64,000 bases of DNA, taken from assembly GCA_963678675.1 (NCBI GenBank), contig OY783195.1, forward strand, positions 11,434,479 to 11,498,478, given 5' to 3'. The translations under genes were made by a program, and so were the position numbers. The notes under the pieces were generated by a model. That model had not been told where the DNA came from. It saw only the letters and a program-made list of their open reading frames with translations, and did no database searches. This document shows, piece by piece, positions 30,928-41,909 of this stretch. The DNA is from Xiphydria camelus (taxonomy: Eukaryota; Arthropoda; Insecta; Hymenoptera; Xiphydriidae). Position 1 is the first letter of the stretch; every line of letters begins with the position of its first letter.

Positions 30928-33900
30928 TTACTCATCCACATCCATATTTATACTAGTAATTCTACAGCGTCCCCAGGGCAGAGTGTCCGTGGTGTCGGGA
31001 AGCAGGTACCTCTTGTTGTCGTGCGGACTGTGCGCGAGTTTGGTCTGCTCGATAGTCTGCACTTCGTGCAATCTCGACCGAAAGAGGTACTGCGATCGGT
31101 GTTGGGTCGTGTTTTGGCGCAAGCAGATGACGTAGTCGTCGAAATCGATGGTCCTCTTCAGCACCGCCATCTTGACGCCCTTGGCCTTCTTTATGTGGTC
31201 CTCGCCGTTGACCCGCACGCTGTACATTTTGCTGCGGGGTCCGACGAATTCCGTCATTATCTGGCCGCTGCACTCATCCTTCATGAGGCCGACCACCTTC
31301 TTGTTCGCCAGCGACATCTCGAAGGCGTTCTCGGCGGGGTAGTCGGACGTGTCGAAACGCTCAATGTGACGCTTCATCACGTCGTAGATGTTGACAGCCC
31401 GCACTTCGTAGATGAGCCTGTCGGTGTCAGTGTAGAGCAACTTGCAATTGCTCTCGAGGGTCGGAATCATGAAATCGTAGTGAAACTCGTAAACGCAGGT
31501 CTTGGACAAGTCGAGCACGCAGAACCCCACGTAGATAGGCTTGTTCATCAGAACCTCGATCTTGTTGAGTTGCACGGCTACGAGGTTTTCCGCAAAAGCG
31601 GCTCGGTTGTGGAAGTTGGGTTTGGCGATGAGTGCTTCGGCCCCGTACCTGCCATTCCACTTGGTTACGAGTTTGACGTCAACAGGTTTGCGCACGTTCT
31701 ACATGGTCTTGCCGAACACCGTATTGTTCATGAGTTTGAACAAGTTCTTCTCAAACACGTTACGGGCTCGTTTCCGCATGTCGCTGTTGAAGTCGATGTA
31801 GGTCTTGAGCCACGGTGACTGGTCGAATTTCAGGGCTCTGCGGATGTTGGCGATCCGTAGACCCTGCTCGAGAGCTTGCCTGAGGTTGCAGTAGTGGATG
31901 ACGTAGCGCGATTTCTTGTACAACGTCGTCAGAAGCTTGGGCTCCTTCGAACCCGGCGGTTTCATCTGCACCGGGCAGAGCGGCAGGTCTCGGTGGGCAT
32001 CGTGGATGGCTTCCGGATAGTCCAAGTTCACATCGAGTATGTATCCGATGGGCGAGTCGTCAGGCACATTCCACTGGAAGTCGTCGACGAGGTTCTCAAC
32101 CCACTCCAAGCCTCCGTACGGGATGTATTGCGTCATCGCCCAGCCACAGTACATGAGGTACTTTGTCTCCTCCTCGGGATTATAGTCTCTCATGTGCTCG
32201 TTGTTGGCTCGGGCGTAACGGTTGCTGAACTGGCTGACACCACCTCGAATGCCCCGCTCGACGAACATGAGCATATCGATATCGGTGAGCAGTTGCAGCT
32301 CGATCCCGGTGTACTTGAGCATGGCATCCCACGTGAGGCCGGGGGTGGTGTAGTAATGGGCTGAGTCCAGACCATACGCTTCGATGCAGTTGTCGCCAAA
32401 GTTCTTGAAAACATCGGCCAGCAGCATGACGTCGGTCTTCAGGTAGAGGTCCGCGTACTCGCCCAGAGTTGCGATGTTTAATTCCCTCCAGACCCTCTGG
32501 GCGTGCTCGTAGTCCTCGTCGGAGATGCCGCAGCCGTTGAGACGGCTGTGAAACTGTTGCTTGGTCGGCAACTCCGTCGCGTCCAGCTTGTCCCACGCGT
32601 CGATGAACTCGTAGGGGAAGACCCCTTTCCGCCTCAGCAATACAAACTGCTCGGCTCGGATCTGCGAGAACTGGCTCTTGGTTATCGGCGCCTCCGCGAG
32701 GTAAGACGCCAACTTTTCCAGCGACGACGCCATGAAGTGGAAGGAGTCGATGAATCGAAGGGCGATGTCGCTGCCCTTGAGATGTTTGGTGAACGAGACG
32801 TATCGCTCCATGTTCAGAGGCAAGAGGTTGATCCGACCGTCGATGCAGGTGGAAATTTCCTTGATGATGAGGTGACTGTCGTATCCGCTGAGGTTGTGGA
32901 AGACGACGGGGATGGTGCGCGAATCCTGGTAATTCAGGTTACAGCCCTCGTGCGCTGCGCCTCTGTGTCGGCCTGTAAGATGGCTGTGGTCACGAACTCT
33001 CTTCGCATCCAGCAGCGGCTTCTCGCAAACGTGGCAGGTGTCGGCAGCGCGAAAAGCCTCCTCCTGTTCCTCCGTGAGCAGGTGTATGGGTACGGTGTGC
33101 TGGAGGACTCCTTTGGCTTGCTCAGCCAGCTCCAAGAGTTCGCGTGCGAACCATTCAGCGGATTTCGGACCCCGAAAGCTGTTGTAGCGGGACAACGTGG
33201 CGTCGTAGCTGCACCGCACATAGTATCCCACGCTGAACGGTTCGTGCACTTGGCATACCCTCGTCTTGCTCGTCTGCCGCAGATCGACATTCTTCAGGAG
33301 GCACTCGAAGTCTGCGTAAACGATAAACGGCGCCTTCTCCTTGAAGTTGAAGTTCTCAAACGTCAAAGTGCTGTGCATCGGTGCGGGCATCTTGACCTTG
33401 CACCGATTTATTAGCCCACAGTCGACTTCGTGGGCTGCCAGCTTTTTAGTATTCCGGAAATAGTGCAGGCAGCGATCGCAGATATACTTCTTTCCATCCC
33501 TTCTTGAAAGTTGTGCGCTGACCAACCGAGAAAGGTCCTTTATCCACACGTAGTGGCAGACGATGGGAGTTTCGTCATCCTCGTTCTCTTCCCCCTCCTC
33601 ATCTCCCTCATCGACGTAGCGATCTTGAAGCATGAGGAAATTCACATGCTTGTCCTTCTTGTGCGAGGTAACGTGGATGGGAGCGACCTCAAATTTTTCT
33701 TCCTGCTTCAGCAGAATGTAGGCGTTGACCGAGAGCCCATTCTGCTTCTCAAACTTTGGGACCTCTCTCGGCATCACCGGGAAGTCTATGCCCACAAAGT
33801 TCAGTTCGTTTTCGTACGGTTTGTACACTGACACACGGCTGGGGTGCCTGCCCCAATCAACAGGATGCAATGCAGAAATGAGCGCCCAATTGAAACACTG

Positions 33901-34767
33901 GTCGTCGGTGTTCTGCACGTTGACGCATGCTTTCTTCTTCCTGATAAACTGTAGAAGTTCCAGGTAGGAGCTGCCTCGCATCGGGTTGTACCGGTTCACA
34001 CAGATGGTCAAGCTGATGACGACTCGTAAAGTCCAACCCGAGTCCCGCTCCTGGAATTCCTCCATTTGCCGGAGAATAGGTCCTCGCACATTCTCGACGA
34101 ACCACTGCGTCAAATCGGTCGTCTGCAGGATCGGGACGTTTCTCGTGGCGAAGGTCTTGAGCTCAACGATCGTCTCGCCATTCTTGACGATGCTGCATTC
34201 ACCCTCCAACACAGCATTCACCTTCAGCGCATTCTCTCTCTTGAGCGCGTTCTTGATGCGCGGTGTGAAGAGGGCCAGCGCGTCCTGCAAGTAGGCGGTG
34301 GGATCCAGGTTTTGTAGATTTACGATTACCCCGGTGCGGATGCGTCCGTCGAACGCCGATTGGAGATCCTCCCACGAGACACGATCGCCGCGTCTCTGCC
34401 CGCGTTGACCCAGACGGCCGCCTCTCACGAGCAGGCTTTTGAGTTTTTGACTGTAACACTTCACTTGTCGAATTGCAGCCAGGTACCGCTGTTTGGCGGA
34501 CACCGATGCCCCCTCTTGGCGCATCAATCGCCCGAGTACCCGCAAACTCACAGTCCCACGTTGGATCCACTGCGTGATCTCGTTGGGATCTACTCTTTTG
34601 TGAGCGATGAGTTCGAAAGCCCGTCGATGGGCGTTCAAGATATCCTTGCACTGTTCCGAAGACATGTTGTCGTTTCGCGGTCGCGGTGTGACTGGTGGCG
34701 TGATCGCGTTGCTTGGACAAAGACGTTGTGGCAGTAGAGGTGAGGTGGTGGTAGTAAACGCGTTCAT
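30928..34767 (-). pseudogene. Protein-primed-type family B DNA polymerase, one in-frame stop
   Basis: A single frame of about 1,278 codons is interrupted only by TAG at 31,699-31,701. N-terminal region about 1-420; a zinc cluster CDRC...HEVDC at 429-455; exonuclease motifs FIVYADFECLL (~487), HNLSGYDSHL (~625) and YLKTDVMLLADV (~777). An endonuclease-VII-like insert CHVC...RDHSHLTGRHRGAAHEGC lies at ~576-610. Polymerase motifs are DVNLDYPEAIHD (~912), KLMNNTVFGKTM (just before the stop) and YTDTDRLIYE (~31,415-31,430), with Arg where Ser is usual. Such enzymes copy linear Maverick-like and viral genomes from a protein primer. The stop removes the last catalytic motif from the main product, so I treat it as recently inactivated unless the stop is read through. 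Confidence 0.9.
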
Positions 34768-34783
34768 GCCTGTCGTGAAGCTA

Positions 34784-34791
34784 TGACGTCA
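34784..34791 (-). promoter_or_regulatory. TGACGTCA palindrome just upstream of the polymerase start
   Basis: It is centred about 20 bp before the polymerase ATG (34,765-34,767), at the inner edge of the right terminal repeat. It could be a promoter element with a very short leader, or lie in the 5' untranslated region. Confidence 0.5.
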
Positions 34792-35293
34792 TCGCTCACA
34801 CGCTCGGCTCGCCAGCGGTGCGTAGCAAGACTGGTCCGAACCTGTACGCCTGCGACGCGGCGAAGTTATTCCACAGCGGGCATCGGGTGTTGATCTCGAC
34901 CACGAAGCATCAGAGCTGCATCTTGAGTGTATCCCCACAGACACATCTTGGGTGTATCCTCATGGTCGCTGTCAGCCACCAGGGGCTGGCGTACAGTCAG
35001 GTATCCTGGGTGTATGGAGCTCGCGGTGACGTTTTCATCATCATCATCATCATCATGCTTACCGCATAGCAAGGGCCTGTCGGAACCTGCTCGGTCGAGC
35101 GATGGCGCCGCGGTGGTCGCGCGAGCCTCAACTCGATGCTCGACTATTGCGATAAGAAATTTCATCTAGGTCCAGCTCAGGCTCTCGAGATGCAACTCGT
35201 TAGTATGCTTACTTGTGCTGAGAGAAGCTGCGTGTATTGTCTCTACCGCGCGGGCGGTCGAGGGGTGGGGGCAAATGCGTTCGCGCCTAGCTA

Positions 35294-35510
35294 TGACGTC
35301 ATCGTTCAGGAATGTGGTTCGCTCGGCCCTATTACACGCGGGAAGTGGAGGAGTGGGGGTAAACGCATTCGTACCTAGCTATGACGTCATCACTCAGGAA
35401 TGTGGTATAACGTCATCGCTCAGGAATGTGACGTGGGGGGGGTCTGTAAGGACCTGCGAGGCTCGCATGCGTGTGTGCGCGTGCGCGCCTGTCGAGAAGC
35501 TGTGACGTCA
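35294..35510. promoter_or_regulatory. Three perfect TGACGTCA palindromes, right terminal repeat
   Basis: Sites at 35,294-35,301, 35,382-35,389 and 35,503-35,510, each followed by TCRYTCAGGAATGTG or a similar tail. With the left sites, 30,110 and 34,784 this makes seven perfect copies in about 7.9 kb of element sequence outside the LINEs. Confidence 0.6.
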
Positions 35511-35524
35511 TCGCTCGCGTGGAT

Positions 35525-35770
35525 CGGTTGGGTGGGGTGGGGGTAAGGTTAGGCTAGCAATGGCAGCACTCCAGGGGTGGGGGTAAGGTTAGGCTAGCAA
35601 TGCCGGCGCTCCGGGAGTGGGGGTAAGGCTAGGGTCCCCAGGTGGGAGTGGGGGTAACCGGGGGTGGGTGTAAGGTTAGGCTAGCAATAGCGGCGCTCCG
35701 GGAGTGGGGGAAAGGCTAGGGTCCCCAGGTGGGAGTGGGGATAAGTCTAGGATCCCCAGGGTGGCCCACA
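35525..35770 (+). repeat. G-rich tandem repeats in the terminal repeat
   Basis: Alternating units built from GTGGGGGTAAGGTTAGGCTA and GTGGGGGTAAGGCTAGGGTC, with GCAATGSCGGCGCTCC linkers. The same array is on the C-rich strand at 28,010-28,230. Runs of G4-G5 spaced by short loops could form G-quadruplexes, and GGTTAGG resembles the insect telomere repeat. Confidence 0.75.
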
Positions 35771-36545
35771 ACTGTCCTTTTTTTTTTATAGAAGGGGAAA
35801 TGCATTTAAGCACCGTCTCCGAGTTTGGCTAGAACTCGGAGGTGTGTGGGACTCGGGAGAGCCCGCGACGAGATAGTGCAAGGTCGCGGGTTCCAATACC
35901 CACTAAACCCTTCTTGCCTTCTCAGTCCTTTCCCTCCGCTTACGCAGAGGGCTGGAGATCTCCGGCACTGCCTCTTCAAGAAAAAGGGCCATCGTCCAAC
36001 GAGGTCCCCAGGGCGAGAGCGTGTCGTTCACATAACCAATCCAATGACCCGTAGCCTGTGACACCGGTAAGCGTCACGCCGAGGTCAACCGCAGTGGCAG
36101 TTCTCAAAAAGAGAACGCCCGCAGGGCCTCGACGACACCACGTGTTGGTCTTTGATGATGGCAGCGCAGGGCGCAGTCAGCACATCCGCCGCCGCACTCA
36201 CGTACGCTCGCCATCACCAGATATGATGATGATAATAGGGAAGGGTTGAATAGATGATAATGGAGGTAATGAATAAATGGTGATTGCGAATGATGTATGA
36301 AGGGGAGAAATCATAACTGGTAATGTATCAATGAGGAAGGAGGATTAATGATCGCCGACCACCATTCGATATACGCGCGATATCGTGCGTACGTACACAT
36401 GTATTGCTCACGCCCGCGTCCAGCGCACAAGCGCACGAACTCGTGAATTCACGCATTCGTGCGCCCAAGGCGGGGAGAACAATTTCAACTTGTTAGCGCC
36501 GTGTCCCAGCACAGCGCCATCAAGCTACCAAAAAACAGTAGCGCC

Positions 36546-37414
36546 GGCTCATTCAGCACAGCCTGAGCTACCGTGATACACGTACAATGCGAAATCCAAC
36601 CGCATAAATGGGGTAAAGTAACCGCGTGAGATCAGAATGGTCGCACATGCATCTTTATTATAACGCGCCTGATGGCGCATATTCCCTTGCAGCCGTTGAA
36701 ACGGATCTCATGCCACACACAGCTAGGGCGCTTATTCGCACCTGTGCGTATCCCACTAAACGCAAGACTCGAATCTCGCGCGGCAGGATCGTTTAGCAAC
36801 GCCCGCGCAAGACGGCGCGTCATGCGCCAGCCATCCCGCGCGCCATCGCCACCGCTAATAGTACGTTTTAATGGCTGTCACGGGCGTTACCACGCATCGA
36901 CAACGCGATGCGGGATTGAGCCCGCGCGACTGCTCCGACAATTCACTCAAGTACTCGCAATCACTCGGGATCCGGGACTCATTACCGCAATGTGCTTAAT
37001 GTTTCACAAATACGTGGACGCCTCGCACGCCGCGCTCGTGTAGCCTCCGCGCGCAAATATCACCTAACCTCAAATGGTACCATATCTGCAAGTGGGGGGA
37101 TGATATAAAGTGAATACAAACCAAGTGAAGAATAACAGAAGAAGGCAAAGACTTTAATGATACTAAATGAACTAAACTAGACAATGAACAATAATAAAAA
37201 ACAACGAACCGCTGTTGGTAACAAAAAACCCCCCACACTTAACCTATCTTAACCTATTCCACTTATAATGGGAAGGAGGGCGTCCAGAACGCGGAGCGAC
37301 CCGTCACCGTAGCATTAACCACAGTGAAACACCCATCAACGCCAAGGATGCCGCCGCCCCCGAGGACCGCATCGGAGACGGCGTGAACCCCCGACGCCTA
37401 CAACGTGCCGCGCT
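36546..37414 (-). other. LINE 3' segment present only in the right arm
   Basis: This block lies between ORF3 and the shared 3' region and is missing from the left arm. A 123-codon plus-strand frame (36,672-37,043) runs antisense to the LINE and has no recognisable motif. I see no boundary repeats that would mark it as a separate insertion, so a deletion in the left arm is the simpler reading. Confidence 0.5.
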
Positions 37415-38565
37415 CTAGACGCGCTCCTCCACATTACCGTCCCCGGCGACGTCGCCCCCATCTGCGGTCTCCGGCAAGGTGGCGGTCGGCGATAATGTCG
37501 GCGCCGCGGGCACCTCCGTTCCCAAGCCCCCCGGAACCATCTCCACTCTCAACGCTGAGTCCGTTGGTTGCCCCACGCCGCCGACGCCAGGTGTCTCGAG
37601 CACCCCACGGCTGCCCGTTCCACCACTCACAGTGATGCTTGATCCTGCGTCCCCAGAGATCGCTTCGTGCAGCACCGAACCCTCGGCGTCGCCGATCCCA
37701 TTATCCCGGGTCTCCGCAGCCACCTCGCAGAGTATCGGGGCCACCGTTGGCCATGTCTCAACCCGGAGAGGAGGGAACATGGCGTGTGCCAGCTCCAACA
37801 CCTCCGTCATCAGCCCCGACATCCTAACCATGAGGTGTTGAGGTGGCACCGGGGCAGCCGACGCTTAGCGACCCCCGCGTTCCCCCTCCGCGAAAGCCTT
37901 TTCGAGGATCTCGCGCGGCGACACGAGGGGCATCCCAAACTCCTCGTCAGCACCCTTCTGCACATCGCGCGCTGGCTTTACTTCCACCGCTGCCGACGTC
38001 GCAGCTTCCGTCCAGGGGCCGGCGGCGCCACTGGCTACAGCAGTCTCCTTTGTTACATCTGGTGCACCGCACTCTAGGTTACGGCGCTGTTCAGGGGGCG
38101 AACGCTCCTCAGAAGGGTTCCGGTTCAAGCTCGGCAGCGAACGCAGTTCCGGATGTCTTATCGCCGCCATCTTCCGCTGCTGCTGTTGGCCCTCCGAGCG
38201 CGGAGACAATGACAAGGTCGGTGACCGCGAGCAATGCCGATACCGGAACGACGCCGCACGCGCCGCTTCTTGACGCCGCCGCTGCTCCTGGACCTTCTTG
38301 CCGGCCCGGCATCCACGGTAGCGCCGACGGCGATGACCCGGGAGGACAGCCTCTCCATGGCGTCGCTCCGCCATGTGCCACCCGCCTGCGCCGCCAAATG
38401 GCGCCCCACCGCAGGACCCTGCCATTGAAGGCGCAGAGAACTTTCCGCAAAGCTTGCGGCCGTCTCAAAGGGTCTTCTTCTCATCGTACCATGGTCCGTT
38501 TCGTCCCCGCAATGGTGATGAGACGTGGACGACGCTGAGTGGGACGACGACGATCTTCCGCTCAT
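37415..38565 (-). pseudogene. Putative third ORF of the LINE, right copy
   Basis: It starts MSGRSSSSHSASSTS at 38,565. The conserved C-terminal block (LMVRMSGLMTEVLELAHAMF) is followed by about 90 more residues to the stop at 37,415, a Gly/Pro/Val-rich tail absent from the left arm. Frames change near 38,420 and 37,860, so the full reading is not open here. Confidence 0.35.
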
Positions 38566-38821
38566 GTTGACGTTAACTCTTCTAAACACCCTGACGGCAT
38601 GTGAGGCAATGTCCGTACATGTCCTGCCGCGAGCACGCGTTCGGGATCGCGCAGGAGCTGGGGGTAATACCGCACCACTATCAAGTATTTTCCCTCCAAA
38701 ATGGGCCAATAGAAAAGGCTTACCCGAAACGCACGAATGAGCGGGCGTCGACCGCTCGGCCGCCAATCTGCGCTCGCCTCGCTCTTTGTCCTGGAGCCGA
38801 GCCCTCAGCCCCACGCCTCCA

Positions 38822-41800
38822 CTAGATGGCACGTGTGTTCCGCCCCGCGTATTCATGCTCTCTCTCCGCTTCCTCCTTGTGGGACATAACCTTTGTGGCA
38901 AAATTCGCTACCGCGCACCAAACACTGATGCTCGATCCCACGCAGTGCAGTGCTCGAGTGTGTGCAACGCGTCATCGCGATCCGCCTCGCAGTGATGACA
39001 CCGCGGCGATGGCTCTCTTCCGATTCGGAACAGAAAGCTTCCGAAGCAGCCGTGGCCCGTCAGCAGCTGCGTGAGACGATACGACAGTGCCCCGCGCTTC
39101 CGAAGGTACCATTTCACCAGGTGAGGGCGAATGGCGTCGATAACTCGGTGTCCGAAGAGGCGCCGATCCTCGAGCTCCACTCTCCACTCATCGAGCGCCG
39201 CGGCTTTTGCCGTCAGCCAGTTTAACCGATATTCTATCGGATGCGTGTCCGGGTCCGCACGCAACTCTTTAACCCGCCAATAAATTCGCGCGTATACATA
39301 TTCGCAAGCAAATGCGCCGGTATGAAGCGGGCAAGAACAAGTGCCGCGTGCAACGCAACAGAGCGATATGCGCTAACAATACGGAGTGCTATGCAACGCT
39401 GTATCTTCAGAAAACGTTGACGATTGCTCTTATTAGCAGCCAGACGATCATGCCACACCGGCGAACCGTAAAGCATCACCGAGTGCAGCATGTACGCATA
39501 TAACTTGCGCTTGGCTTCGCACGGGCCCCGAAGATTCGGCAGCAGTCCCGAGAGCGCACGAACGACCCGCGCCGCCTTTTGCTCAATTGCAACAAAATGC
39601 CCGCTGAAGGTGAGTTTATTATTATACACGACACCGAGATAACGTAGTATCTGTCGGACCTCGACCTGATGCCCGTCCACCCGAATGTAACTGACGTTGT
39701 GGGTTCTCGCCGTGGTACCGACCGCAATTGCCGATGTTTTGGCAGCGGTGACAGTAAGCCCGAGATCACGGATTCTCGCGATCGTCCTATTAACTTGCAT
39801 TTCCGCATTGCAAATCGCCACCGGAAAGCAATTGCCGCGCGCAAGAATGAGCGTGTCGTCAGCATATGCCACGAGGCGACAACCCGTCACGAGGGTACCG
39901 CGTAGTACATAATCGAACGCAATGTTCCATAGCAAGGGACCAACAACCGAACCCTGTTGGACGCCGGCGCGGATCGCACAATTATGAGTTTCCCCGTCGG
40001 AGCCACGGAACTGCACACTGCGCTCCGACAGATAATCACGAGTAATGGCGACAAGGTACGCAGGGATCTCCATATTTTCTAGCTGCTCAATGATACAAAC
40101 CCACGGGATGCTGTTAAACGCATTTTTGATATCTAGGCTAACACCGACCGCCGCCTCCCCACAGTTCTTTGCACTCTCCGCAAACTCTCCGACGATCAAC
40201 ATCGCATCTACTGTAAATCTTCTCTCCCGAAAGCCAAATTGTGAATCCGAGAAGCCACCGCCAGCTCGACCCGGAACATTCAGTGTCTCAACAATTCGCA
40301 CCGCATTACTCTCTCGAAGGCTTTACTGATGTCGTTCAGCAGGCATATCGGACGGAATTTACCCGGGATAACAACCCTCTCATCGTTCATCTTGGGGATC
40401 AATACAAGGTTAGCAATCTTCCATGCACGTGGGAATTCGCCGCGCGTCAGGCAGTCCGTGAAGAGTTTCGCAACCGATTCAATGAACTCATCCGTCGCGC
40501 AATATAACCAAGTGCCGCGAATTCCATCGGGACCGGGCGCCGCACTACCTTCGCACTTTTTCCGTACCGACATACTGACGCGAAGGGGGGTAACCCCCTC
40601 AAACGGCACCGGCGGCGGGGTCGGCAATCCGAGTCGGCGTCGCAGCGTTCTCAACCGACTAACGTCCACTACAGCCGGCATCGGGAAGAGTTCATCGACA
40701 ATCGGAGCAATCTCCTCGATTGGCGTGGTCTCAGTCGCGCAAACACCAGTGCCTTTGAGTTTCTTCATGGCGATGCGGTAGGCCCGCCCCCACGGATCGC
40801 CATTTAACGTATCCACGATTTCCAGCCACGAGGCTGCACGAGCTCGACGGATTTCTCTGCGCAACATTTTCCGCGCCTCACGGAGTTCTACTTCCAGAGC
40901 AAAGATGGCGATCGCACGCCGTCTTTCCTGCCGGCGACTTCTGCAAAGCCTACCGAGTATTCGACGAATTCGTTTACAATCATCGCGTAGCTCCGCGAGG
41001 AGCGGGTTCCACCAGTACACGTTTTTCTTGCCCTCACGCGGATGGCTACCATCATGAACACGCTTCGCCGCAGTATCGCACGCCTCCCTAAGCGCTTCTG
41101 AAAATGCAGCAACACGCTCACCGATACCAACGTCCTCCGTCTCGTAACGCAGCACCGGAGATGTCATAAACTTCGCGGTAAGCGAGGCGCGAAAGAGATC
41201 GCCGCTGAAGCCAATCGGGGGCCGAGGTCATTCCCACGAACACCCGGGGCAACGCGAACGGTCGCAGGGCCCGCATACACTCGAAACGTGATATAACGAT
41301 GATCAGACAATGACTCACATTCTGCTCGTACTCTCCATTCCAGAACTGCATGACGCAGTCCCGGAGTCGACCATGTAAGATCAACTACCGACGTGCCAGT
41401 TGCTCGCACACACGTGGGAACTGTACCGATGTTGAGCAGTCGCAGGTCCAGCTCCGCCGCGAAGTCGGCGAGGCGCGAGCCACACGCACGGTGTTTGCTC
41501 TACAGCCCCATGCGCGCGATCTACCATTGAAGTCACCCACAACAATGAAAGAACACCCCGGGAAGAGACGTATTGCCTCGCGTTAGTCAATCAAAGCCGC
41601 CTCGTACTGTGGTAGCGGTATATTCGGCGAAAAATAACACGACACAACGTATATTCTGTCCCAGGAGACAATAACAAATCCATTTCCACTGTAACGGTGC
41701 ACGCACGGAACCGAACGTGACGAGGATGTTCTGCGCCAATATATCGCCGCCAACCCGGAACGGTCGACGAACCAGAAGGGTGAGGCTTCCGATGCTCTAT

Positions 41801-41909
41801 GCAGCTCTGCAATAATCACGATGTCCACATCCCATTCCGATGCATGTTGTACGCACAGGTTCTGCGCGTCCGCACTACGGTTAACATTCGCTTGTAGGAA
41901 GCTAGGTAT
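38822..41909 (-). pseudogene. LINE ORF2 (APE endonuclease, reverse transcriptase), right copy
   Basis: The start codon has decayed to ATA (41,907-41,909). The same endonuclease and reverse transcriptase motifs as the left copy are present, including YADDTLIL, and the 1.07-kb stretch 39,234-40,301 is open through the polymerase core. It shares the stop TGA (40,280-40,282) and the frame change near 41,200 with the left copy, but lacks the left-only deletion and nonsense codon. A ~75-bp deletion near 38,935 removes part of the C-terminal region after TLEHCTAWDR. Confidence 0.85.

Larger units (their letters stand above)
34798..35777. repeat. Remainder of the original terminal repeat, right
   Basis: Inverted partner of 27,982-28,886. 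It is about 75 bp longer, partly through an extra segment near 35,290-35,380 carrying a further GATGACGTCA-type site (written ATGACGTCATCG). It ends with GGCCCACAACTGTCC, one mismatch from the other LINE target duplications. Confidence 0.8.

Noticed and set aside
31021..34737. Long plus-strand frames opposite the polymerase (up to 303 codons)
   Set aside because: They are antisense shadows of a GC-rich coding region; the minus strand carries all polymerase motifs.
36672..37043. 123-codon plus-strand gene in the right arm
   Set aside because: No domain, antisense to the LINE, and absent from the left arm; treated as LINE 3' sequence.
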